The position numbers and the translations under genes are program-made. Shown piece after piece: positions 36,623 through 46,140 of a stretch of DNA of 64,000 bases. The notes beneath the pieces are model-generated. The model was not told the origin of the DNA, ran no database searches, and was given only the letters and a program-made list of their open reading frames with translations. Origin of the DNA: Trema orientale (taxonomy: Eukaryota; Streptophyta; Magnoliopsida; Rosales; Cannabaceae); contig JXTC01000046.1 of the NCBI GenBank assembly GCA_002914845.1, positions 593,555 through 657,554 on the forward strand, in the 5' to 3' direction. The first letter of the stretch is position 1. The number at the start of each line of letters is the position of its first letter.

Positions 36623-36752
36623 AAAGTGGGGCTTAACTAATGACCACCACTTACTACAAATTAAAGGAAAATGACACACACACACACTACCAAGGTTTGA
36701 ACCCCTGACCCCCCCAAACACACACACAACCCTCAAACCTTGGACCAACTGA
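36591..36752 (-). mobile_element. tRNA-derived SINE, 5'-truncated copy
   Basis: Nearly identical to the SINE at 55407-55564. On the minus strand it holds the pol III B box GGGGTTCAAACC (plus 36694-36705), GT/TG simple repeats and a 3' A tail (plus poly-T 36591-36617). Similarity stops at 36752 inside the A-box region, after TCAGTTGG, so the RNA 5' end is missing. No clear target duplication. The close match suggests recent family activity. Confidence 0.75.
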
Positions 36753-37237
36753 AGGTTATTGCAAAACCTCCTTTCAATTTTGGCTGAATTAGATTATCCA
36801 CTAGTTTGCCTAAATTCAGTAATCTACTCTTAAAGTCTGAAAATGATAACACTCAGGTGTTCGGTGAAATATCAATTTTTACTTTGTATTGTAGAATGGC
36901 AAACTTTATTTCCTCAACATGTAAGAGTTAAAATTAATAGTTTTTTAGCAAAATGGTTGAATTTTGGATCATAGTTTATAATCACTGTTAAAAATAGACA
37001 AAATTTGAAAATGATTTAAAAAATTACCGTTTTTATATTTATTATATCAAAATTTTATTTTTTTTTTTGAAAATTGATTTACTTTTTCAAAATTTGATTT
37101 ACATTTTAAAAAGTTGATCAACTAAAAAATGACTATTTATCAAATAAATTATAAAACGGTCATTTATTACATAAGTGTAAAAAAACGACCATTTTTTAAA
37201 TTGATCTACCAAAAAGGCTATATCTTATAAATACTCT

Positions 37238-37246
37238 AAAATTAAT
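37238..37246 (+). repeat. left 9-bp target duplication of the first Mutator-type element
   Basis: AAAATTAAT here recurs exactly at 37665-37673 on the other side of the 37247-37664 element. Confidence 0.75.
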
Positions 37247-37664
37247 GTGAAAATTACGCCCAATATCTGTTTTTTAAAACTTATTTCAAAAGTACTTATT
37301 TTTAATTTTTTTTTTCAAAAATACTTATTTTTATGGTCCACATTTCATATGTAAAATATGAGTGATCCAAATTTATAGTGTAAATTCTATCCATGAGGTA
37401 CACATTTCATGTGTAAAATATGAACGGTACATATTTTAAAATGTGTGCCAATTTATAGTGTAATTTTTATTCATGAAATGTAGACCACGGTATATATTCA
37501 ATGCATGAAATATATACCGTGTTATACATTTCATGTGTAAAACAGTCGTGGTCTACATTTCTCCAAAAGAAAAAGGTATAAAAATGGGTATCTATGAAAT
37601 AAAAATAAAAAACGGGTACTTATGAAAATATAGTTTTAAAAACGGGTATTTATGGACTTTTCCC
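37247..37664. mobile_element. Mutator-type MITE with ~85-bp inverted ends
   Basis: A 418-bp non-coding element. The left end starts GTGAAAATTACGCCCAATAT, and the reverse complement of the right end starts GGGAAAAGTCCATAAATACC. Inverted similarity continues for about 85 bp, including TTTTTAAAAC and a CATAAGTAC-like block. It is flanked by a perfect 9-bp duplication, AAAATTAAT, the Mutator length. Its interior has repeated CATTTCATGTGTAAAATATG-like phrases. Confidence 0.8.
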
Positions 37665-37900
37665 AAAATTAATCCTTATGATGGGAAATTGACATGAATA
37701 GTTCAAATTTAGGCCAAATTGACTTTTTTAATTCATTTTTTCAAAATGACATTTATAGTTCAAAATAATGACTTTTTTAGTTGCTTTTGGAGAGATAAAA
37801 AATAGTCATTCTGAAATTGTCCTTCTGCCATTTTATGTTTAGTTACTAGTAGTCACAATTTTGTGACTGATATTTTTTTTCGGAATAATTTATTTTACAT

Positions 37901-38470
37901 CATTACGAATATTGTGAATTTTCGAAGAAGTGAGTAGTGTCATAATTTTGTGATTCATGGTCACAATTTTTATGACGCCTTTTCTGGGTATATTTTAAAT
38001 TGTTATATTACTCACAATTTTGTTATTGGCAGTCACAACTTGTGATTGCTGGTCAAAGTTTGTTTTACATCATTACGAATAGTTAAAAGAATTTATATTT
38101 TAGTGCAACCAATAGTCTCACATTTGTGACGGTCAGTAATAAAAGATAGAGAACCTGCCACTTGATTCATCTTGATTTGTTTTATCATTACGAATATTGT
38201 GAATTTTTGAAGACATGAGTAGTGTCATAATTTTGTGACTGATGGTCACAATTTTTATGACGTCTTTTTCTGGGTACGTTTTAAATTGTTACATTACTCA
38301 CAATTTTGTTATTGGTAGTCACAATTTTGTGATTACTGGTCAAAGTTTGTTTTACGTCATTACGAATAGTTAAAAGAATTTATATTTTAGTGCAACTAAT
38401 AGTCATACATTTGTGACGGGCGGTAACAAAAGATAGAGAACCTGCTACTCGATTCATCTTGATTTTTTTT
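37901..38470 (+). repeat. 285-bp tandem duplication inside the Mutator-like element
   Basis: Two units begin CATTACGAATATTGTGAATT at 37901 and 38186. They match almost base for base, with scattered substitutions, to GATTCATCTTGATTT. Each unit contains several copies of a TCACAATTTTGTGA-like palindromic phrase. Confidence 0.9.
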
Positions 38471-38875
38471 TTGTTACACATAATTAGTCACACAATTAAT
38501 ATTCCACAAAACATTATTCATTTTATTCATTGTTTCCAAGAAATTATTGACCAGTAAATTATATCGATATTTTTTTACAATATGTGCATTACATTCACCA
38601 AATTAGTGCCTATATTACAAAATCAAAATAAGTATTCACATTGACTAACAATGGTTTAGTAACAACTATTTAACAATGGCTAACAACGCCCATAACTCAC
38701 ACAAAATCTAATTTTCACATGAAAATCCGTAACTTACAGATTAGAAATCACAATGTGTGACTTTAGGTCATACAATCGCTAATAGTAGACAAGATCTGTG
38801 ACTTAAAGTCACAAAGGTTGTGTCAATGATACATTTAGGACTTACTTGGAGACAAATTTGAAGAGGGCACAGAAG

Positions 38876-39109
38876 AAATCAGGCTCACCTTCTCTTTCTT
38901 AGACCCCGGGATATGGTGCCTTTTCCCCGGCTTTCCAATACCTTCAACCAAACCCAATTCCTTCTCTTCCCTAACTTCCATCTCCGGTAGCCTCCTCGAT
39001 CTTCTCGCATTTCTAGGTGAGGCAGAATCCAATAAACCCAACTGAGATGTCCTGCTCTTGTACCGCCACCTAGACCCAACCTGCTCCACATGCTCGTCAG
39101 CCATTTCAA
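38876..39109 (-). pseudogene. gene-like segment carried in the Mutator-like element
   Basis: On the minus strand an ATG at about 39106 opens a frame rich in Arg, Lys, Ser and Glu, beginning Met-Ala-Asp-Glu-His-Val-Glu and running to a splice-like or truncated end near 38880. Base composition is clearly richer in G and C than the rest of the element, as expected of captured exon sequence. The frame continues upstream to 39458, but that extension translates a GA/CT microsatellite and is probably not protein. I do not recognise the family. It may be a fragment of a captured gene or chance. Confidence 0.35.
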
Positions 39110-39336
39110 GCCGATTGGTGAGACGAGTCTTAGATCTCCAAAGAGGCGAAGGAGAAAGAAGCAGAAGCCATTGAAGAGGGACGAAACTGGAAGATTTGAG
39201 AGACAAAGTGGAAGGCGACAGAGTCCTCTTGGAGGACGGTTCGATAAGATCAATGGAGAGATGAGGAAGATTTTCAGATTGGGTGAGGTGCGAGGCCCAT
39301 TTAGTTTGGGGCCGGCTCAGATCTAATAAAAATGGA

Positions 39337-39387
39337 GAGAGAGAAAGAGAGAGAGAGAGATATATATATAGAGAGAGAGAGAGAGAG
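39337..39387 (+). repeat. GA/TA microsatellite
   Basis: A run of GA dinucleotides interrupted by TATATATATA lies next to the gene-like segment of the Mutator-like element, in the position of a leader. Confidence 0.9.
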
Positions 39388-39784
39388 CGTGTGGATGAAT
39401 GGAGGAGGAAGACGATTTTGACGCTCTCTTGGCTGATTCTCTTATGTGATAAGGGCATTTAGAGCCAAGGGTATTTTAGACTTTTTGTTGCCTAGAGAGT
39501 ATTAGAAATATCATTTTAAAAAAGTGAACTAAAAAAGTCAAATTGACCCAAATTAGAACTATCTAGCTCAATTTCCCCCTTATGATTCATATCCGGCCCA
39601 TACTACATTGAGAAAGAACACTAATACTCTAAATCAAAATTACCCAAATAGTCATACAAACTTTTTACTCTTATGGTGGTAACCAAACATTTATAATTAT
39701 TTTTCCAAAAAAAAAATAATGAAGTATAAAATCATAATTAAATGATAGCAAGGAGTTGGCCTCATCTATCCCTCTTTTTGCCAA

Positions 39785-40195
39785 TGCTTATATTTTGTTT
39801 GGTATAAAAGATTGGATATAGTTATTATATCGGATTGAGAAATTCAATATTATTCTATGTTTGGTATAGTACTAAATTGGATTAAGATTACATTTTACAA
39901 GTGGAACTCACTAACATCAGAATGTATAATAGATATTAAATTTAAATTTAAAAATTCAAAAAATACTTCAAATGTGAGACCCACTAGCATTGGAATGTAT
40001 AATTGATATGATCCCACTAAAATGACGTGTGAGATTATTAATCTCACATTTTTATGGTAAGTTATCCCATGTAAATAGGACTAATTTTGGGATATATACA
40101 CTATTAATCCCAATCTCAGGTTGACATCAAATATAAGACTATGATAAATAATTTTCATCCTAATCCTAATCCTATGTACCAAATGAGCATCCTTA
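39785..40195. mobile_element. possible MITE
   Basis: The left part (about 39785-39820) contains AATGCTTAT..GTTTGGTATAAAAGATTGGA. The reverse complement of the right part (about 40160-40195) contains GGATGCTC-ATTTGGTACATAGGATTAGGA. The ends are thus inverted and partly similar, with repeated GGTATAG/GGATTGAG-type phrases inside. No target duplication was assigned. Confidence 0.35.
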
Positions 40196-40609
40196 CCTTT
40201 GCCACCCTCAAGCTTGCAACTTTGTAGAAAAATCTAGGTCATCCCTTCATTTGTATCGAATGCTTGTTTAATCTATTGCCTATATTTTGGTTATTATCAA
40301 CATTAATATTCAGATTATAAATTTGTAACGAATTTATATCTAGGTCAAACACTAACTTTTGATTATTGCGTTTACTAGAATACTCTTTAAAACTTTAAAA
40401 ATATATACTTAAAATGATAGATTACAAACCAGTTGAAATTAATAATTAATGTGAGAATATTAAAGAATTAAATTTCAAAAATTTTAAATTCATCATTTTT
40501 TCGTTATTTATTTTGAATAAAACTTTAAATTTAAATTAATTTACATATGTTTAAAATTCTCAGAATTGGAGTTTGACTTAAAGATTATCTACATTTGTTA
40601 CAAGTTTTA

Positions 40610-41100
40610 GGATAAATGACATTGTTAGTCCCTAAACTACGAGAATAGCCTCACTTTGGTCTTTAAACTTTAAATTAGGCCATTTTGGTCCTTAAACTAT
40701 TAAAAAAGTTTCATTTTAGTCCTTTTGTTATATATATTCTTAACGAAATGAGTATATAAGACACCTTTGCTATTCTGTTATACTTATTTCATATCCGGAA
40801 ATATAATTCAGCACTATAAAGAGATTAAAATATGAATTAAAGTAGTTTAAAATATGATTAATTAAATTAAAATTAGTTGCATATTGGATAGTAATGCAAC
40901 ATAGAATTATCTTAAATGTTATATTTTATTAAAAATGCAACTCATGTACTCATTTTGATAAGAATCAAACAAAATATATACTAAAAAGGACCGAAATGAA
41001 ATATTTTTTATAGTTTAAGGACCAGTGCGATATAATTTAAAGTTTAAGTACTAAAGTGAGACTTTCTCCATAGTTTAGGGACTAATAGAGTCATTTATCC
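40610..41100. mobile_element. Mutator-type MITE with ~120-bp inverted ends and a 9-bp target duplication
   Basis: A 491-bp non-coding element begins GGATAAATGACATTGTTAGT. The reverse complement of its other end begins GGATAAATGACTCTATTAGT. Similarity runs for about 120 bp through TTAGTCCCTAAACTA and GGTCCTTAAACTAT blocks. The 9-bp repeat CAAGTTTTA flanks it exactly at 40601-40609 and 41101-41109. Confidence 0.85.
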
Positions 41101-41109
41101 CAAGTTTTA

Positions 41110-41556
41110 AATATGTAAGTTAATATTGATATTAACTGAAATGCAAAATGTAAATTGTATAAAAAGTTAAGATACAATTTATACAATATAATTATCCAAA
41201 TAATCTCAAGAAAATTTCGAATAAAATAAATTGCATATGTTAACATACCAGATTTGGTCTTGTAATTCTTTTTTTTTTTTTAATGAAAATAAAAATCAAA
41301 TGACATTGTAAAATAATGCTTCCACTTAGTCAAAATTGGTTTAATAGCCAAATTACCCCATCAATCCATCAAGTGTTCCCCTTCCTTCACTTTGCTCCAT
41401 GCAACATTAGAATTTTAAAAATTGCCCCGACATTATTTTCAGTTTTAAAAAACGTATACCATCTATTTGAATAAGGGAGACAAAGTGGTGTATCATATTC
41501 ATACGGCTATACGTTTCAGCGTCCGGACAAAACTTGAAAAAAAAAAAAAAAAAAAT
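41110..41556. other. intergenic stretch, nothing recognised
   Basis: A/T-rich with A and T homopolymers (for example 41537-41555). No frame or repeat structure recognised. Confidence 0.4.
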
Positions 41557-41580
41557 CTAAAACTTCTCGTACTATTTATT

Positions 41581-41581
41581 N
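41581..41581. other. assembly ambiguity (single N)
   Basis: The only non-ACGT base in the window. A 24-bp sequence immediately left of it (41557-41580) is repeated exactly at 41774-41797, after a MITE end. The N therefore looks like a join between two overlapping contigs rather than a single uncertain base. Confidence 0.9.
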
Positions 41582-41776
41582 TTGAATGGATTTTTGTGTC
41601 TTGGATGAGAATGGAGGGGAAGAGGTGTTTTTGAATGGTCTATTCCAATACTCCCATTCTAATTATAACCCATTCCACTATTTTTTTCATTCAAATGTCT
41701 TCCATTCCAATTATAACCCATTCCACAATTTCCATTCAAATACACACATTCAAATAGGCGAAACAAACGGGGCCTA
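41582..41776 (-). mobile_element. Tourist-like (PIF/Harbinger) MITE, one end missing at the N
   Basis: The right end reads CGAAACAAACGGGGCC followed by TAA. Its reverse complement, TTA-GGCCCCGTTTGTTTCG, matches the GGGCCTGTTTGTTTC terminus at 26868. Internal CCATTCTAATTATAACCCATTCCA-like phrases occur twice, a subterminal repeat also seen in the 26.9-kb element. The left terminus should begin with the complementary end, but the sequence breaks at the N. Confidence 0.75.
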
Positions 41777-41967
41777 AAACTTCTCGTACTATTTATTGGG
41801 GGCAAAGTGAGAAAATTTAAAGATAGGGCAAAAATAAATAAATTAATAAATAAAGGGACTCGATTGAAAATTCAGAAGAACGAAAATCACAAAAACCCTC
41901 ATTCCCATCCATCCATAAACTCCCATCTTCGTCTTCTTCCCGCCTTACTCCGCAGCTGAGACCGAGA

Positions 41968-44900
41968 ATGGAGAGGTGGGAGATTGTCCATATCCCGGAC
42001 AAGCCTCCAATCTCGCCCCATCAACAACCCACCGGTGCGTTTATCACTTCTTCCTTCTTATTTATTTATTTATTTTATATATATATATATATATAATATA
42101 TACCTATAAATACATATTTGCAGTGGATGTATTTGCCGCAGCCATTGAGCCAAAGCTCGCCAACGTTCTTGTAAGGTTTGCTCCAATCTACTGTCACTAT
42201 TTCTTACTTACACTCATTTCGACTCAGAGCTTTTCAATTTAGGATCTTCTCTTCCAAAATGCATAATCTTGCTCCTGTTGTTTTTAATTGGAAAGAAATT
42301 GTTGTATTATTTCTTAGGCGTTTGAACCAAATTGCCCCGCTTGAAAGTCTTCGCCATGTGAAGCGGGTGCAGAAGAAACATCTACAAGGAGGTTTGCTTC
42401 CATGTCTTTTTCACTCTCTCAGAACTCGTTGTTGAAAGATATTTAGTCTTTGCCTAAAACGAATTTATTTACGTTTACTAATTGAAAAATCTATTTTAGA
42501 ATTTGCCCTTTTCGAAGTACATGTTTGTAATTGTGTATGTGTTAATATCATTTATTTTTTGCTGCCTAAAATTATCTTGAAGACTTTTGCGTGTTGAGCT
42601 GACTTGAAGTTGTGTCATACTCATAACATGGTGGGTGACTCGACTTTTATTTTCAGGAAAAATTCAGCTATCGGTGATCTTATGTGTAGCTTCTGAAATG
42701 AGCAATGAACCCTGCAGCATGCCCCATGACATACAGGAGCTAATCACTTCCTACCAGTTGAGTGCTTTTAAAACAAAAGTGGGTCTTCCTTTTTGTCTTC
42801 TAAGCTTGTGTCTAGGCACTGCTGCTTCTTCAAAAATTAATCTTCTAGGTGCAGTATAAAACTTAGTGTATACTTCATAATCTGCATTGTGTTGACATTT
42901 TATACTATGTCTTACTAGTTTCTTTACACGAACACGAATATATCTTATGTTGCAACTATAATAAGATTTTTCAATGATGGAAAAAAAATTATGACAATAT
43001 TGTTTCCTTGTATCAAATATTATCCACACCGATCCATTTTGCATGATAACCTGCTTAAGTTTATCTTCTAGGTCACTAATTTAGGCTAAAAGATCTATTC
43101 CTTTTATGCAGCTAAAGAATATGTATATCGCTGCAGAGTTTACTTATTCAAGTTTGTTTTAGGTATGCAAATATGCTGCGTCCTCAAAGGAAGAGTGGGA
43201 AGAACAATGTAAACTTTGGCCAACTTCTTATCATCCTCCAACCTAGTAAGGAATGATTACCATCTTTGAAATTTCTTGTTTGTTTGTATATGTTGATCTA
43301 CTTAATGTGTTTCACCACTTTTCTACTGATTTACGCTTCAAAAGATCTATCTGTAGATGTATATTTTGTAACTAACTTGTCTTCTATTTCATCCTCAAAC
43401 AGTAATATTGATGGTATTAATGGATTCAGTGAGGAGGACACCCAATCAATTTTCAGCTTCATGAACTTAGCTATTAACTTGGCAAAATCTGATGGTGGTT
43501 CGGTAACTATTTCACTTTTTGGTAACCAAGTTACTTTCTTTCCATTAACTAACATTTCTACGCTTCCCTATGATGCATCATGTACTTTGAAAGGGTTAAC
43601 TTCATCATTGTCTGTAATTTTTGTCTTAATTTCCTCTACCATTACATCTCCAGGTTGTCAATGCTGCTGTTATAGTGGATCCTTTATTTAAACAGACAAT
43701 TGCTACTGCACGCGATCAAATTCATTCTTGGGATTTTGCAGCAGACAACCTTAAAACCGGCTGCCTTAAAAAGCATTCAGCCTTTGATTCGAATACTGAT
43801 TCTGAGGGAATGGTGAGCTGTAAAAATCTGCCCCCTCCTGGTTTTTCGGATGGTGCAAAACAATTATATACTGGTGTTTCTTGTTTATACCCTTGGGGGT
43901 GGGCTGAGCAGCAACCAGTACTTTCAAGTTCTTGTTGGCACCCTTTACGTCATGCTGCTGTTGTAGCTATCGAATCTTCAGCTGCCAGGGACAGACACCT
44001 TTTCCCTAGTTTGGGTGAGATCCAAGATGAGCCAACTGATGGGGATAATACACAGAAGGAGTCCATGGGGTCTCAAGCAAAGAGACAAAAGACACATGTT
44101 GAAAAGGTATGCTTACTTCTTTGTGCTTCATATCAGTCCTCTTTGGAGAGAACACTAAATTCAAGTCGAAGGGTTCTAAGAATATTGAATAGATCTACAT
44201 AATGATGGTCTTTTCAATTCGCCTTTGATATGTCTTTTGAATTAGGGATGGAGGAATGTTTTGGTAGTGTTTCTGAAACTCAGCATTGTTCTAGATGATG
44301 GTTGTCTCAACTTTAACTGGGTTTCTGTTTGCAATCTGATCTTTAGTTTCATAGATAGTAATTTAAATGCACTGCAATACATGCTGGTACTTCATACGTT
44401 GGTTTGTTTGGGTCATTGTAATCAATTATTGTTAGACCAGTAAATATTGCTTGGCCACTAATTTGTAGCGTATGAAGTTGGTTTGTGTCCTCATTTTAAT
44501 CAATTATTGTTAGACCATTAAATGTTTCTTGTGCCACTAATTTGAAGCATATGAAGTATCGTGGTTGCAGGCACTACTTGGTGGTAAACACACCTCCTTC
44601 GAAGTTTGAGTTTGAATTTTCTCTCCACCAAGTAAAAAAAAATAACAATAATAATAGTAAGATGTCATGTGAAGTATCTCATTAACTCACGCTAGACAAC
44701 CTTTGCTTACGACTTACGAGCAACAACATTTTCTTTGAACAATTTTTTTTCAGTTGTCTTTGGGTAAACTTTAGCATTCAAATTAACTTGTCAGTTTTTT
44801 ATCATGCCAATCAGATTGCAGCTAATGGTATCATGAACAATTGTGGAGAAGATTCACACTCTCTATCATCCAGACCATATCTATGCACTGGTTATGACAT

Positions 44901-45199
44901 CTATCTTGTATGGGAGCCATGTACAATGTAAGTAGTTACCATTGGTATACTTTCATCCCTGATTACTCTTTAATCGTACGAGTTTGCAACATTGATTTTT
45001 CTGCTTAAATCTTGACATCAGGTGTGCAATGGCCCTGGTTCATCAGAGAATTAGGCGTATATTCTATGCTTTTCCAAACCCCAATGCTGGGGCACTGGGT
45101 AGTGTTTATAGACTACAAGGTGAAAGAAGCTTGAATCATCATTACGCCGTATTCAGGGTGCTGCTGCCTGAACAAGTTCTTGATGGAGCCCAAATTTAG
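41968..45199 (+). CDS. TAD3: tRNA-specific adenosine deaminase, non-catalytic subunit TAD3
   Basis: Nine exons: 41968-42034, 42124-42175, 42318-42391, 42657-42778, 43163-43245, 43403-43502, 43654-44106, 44815-44927 and 45022-45199. They total 1242 bp and 413 residues. The C-terminal cytidine/deoxycytidylate deaminase fold has the zinc ligands His266 (in HPLRHAA) and Cys353/Cys356 (in EPCTMC). The residue two after His266, Glu in active deaminases, is Ala268. Loss of this glutamate is the known hallmark of the ADAT3/Tad3 subunit. The N-terminal 200 or so residues form the TAD3-specific domain that helps bind tRNA. With TAD2 it forms the nuclear heterodimer that converts A34 to inosine in several tRNAs. 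Intron 7 contains a 79-bp tandem duplication. It is convergent with the phytolongin gene. Confidence 0.93.
44398..44555 (+). repeat. 79-bp tandem duplication in TAD3 intron 7
   Basis: Units start GTTGGTTTGT at 44398 and 44477 and share AATCAATTATTGTTAGACCA and GCCACTAATTTG. They have diverged at roughly ten positions. Confidence 0.85.
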
Positions 45200-46140
45200 A
45201 CGAATACTGCTGATAATTCTTGCTTTAAAGGAGAGGTTTATAGATGGGGAATCCGATTTCTTTTGTTACTTGTTGGATGATCCCAATATTGATTTTGGAT
45301 TATTGTGAGCCAATTTGTTTATGTATGTCAAAAACCTTACGTAGAGTCAAATTGCCTACGTTCTTTTACGTCTAGGAACTTATTTCCTATCCTTGTTCGT
45401 TCACAACTTGAATTATAGTTGGGGGAAAAAAAAATATTGGATGAAAAAGAGGTCTAGGAAAGGGGGAAAAGGGATTGGTAAGAAGATACCATTTTTACGT
45501 TTAACACATGAGAAAAATTGAAAATAATAACCCCTTACCAATAATAAGAAGACTACATTACTGAAATATGGTGTCATAATACACAAACACTAAATGCCTA
45601 AAAGTATAATGTCATAGTATACAAATTGCACAAATATAACAATACTGTATGCTCATTGCTCAAAAAAAATAAAAAAATAAAAAAAAAAAATTCCTCCATC
45701 TATTTTATGCGACGGGGAAAGGATAATTTTGACAAAAGGAAAAACAAAAAAAAAGAAACTAAAAAAAAGAGGCCATAAGATGCTCTACAACATGTTGCAA
45801 AATGCAAAAAGACTAATACTTAGAATAGGCTCTGGTATGCTTTCAAAAAAATAAAATAAAATAAAGGCTCTGGTACGAGACATCTTCGGTAGCAGCAGAA
45901 AGGCATGTAAAAAACACTCGCAAGCAAGATGCCGAAAACCTCATAAATTTCCATTTACACGAAACATAGAAACTATGAAAACTGTACAGCGATATTTCTA
46001 AATCCGATATTGATGAATGTACGTCTCAAAACACATCCCTCCAAACTGGTAAAAATTTCATTGACAAAGTTTGGCATAGCTTCTGTTCACTCCATCTGCG
46101 GAATCCAACCCCTTCGAACAAATAACAGTAAGACTTACTT
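45200..46140. other. convergent 3' region between TAD3 (+) and the phytolongin gene (-)
   Basis: It holds both 3' untranslated regions. An A-rich tract with AAAATAAAATAAAA-like motifs (45660-45870) could provide polyadenylation signals for the minus-strand gene. No further gene seen. Confidence 0.45.

Larger units (their letters stand above)
37683..39577. mobile_element. Mutator-like element (Pack-MULE candidate), 1.9 kb
   Basis: Inverted ends start GGGAAATTGA on both sides and stay similar for about 80 bp (shared CAAATTGACTTTTTTA-type block). A perfect 9-bp duplication, CCTTATGAT, flanks it at 37674-37682 and 39578-39586. It encodes no transposase. It contains a 285-bp tandem duplication (37901-38470) and a comparatively GC-rich, gene-like segment (38820-39320). 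An element with Mutator ends and gene-like cargo but no transposase fits the Pack-MULE pattern. Its left target duplication directly abuts the right duplication of the neighbouring 418-bp element. Confidence 0.75.

Noticed and set aside
38835..39458. 207-residue minus-strand ORF called as a gene
   Set aside because: The first third translates a GA/TA microsatellite and the frame lies inside a Mutator-type element with a clear target duplication. Only the inner segment is kept, as a possible captured fragment.
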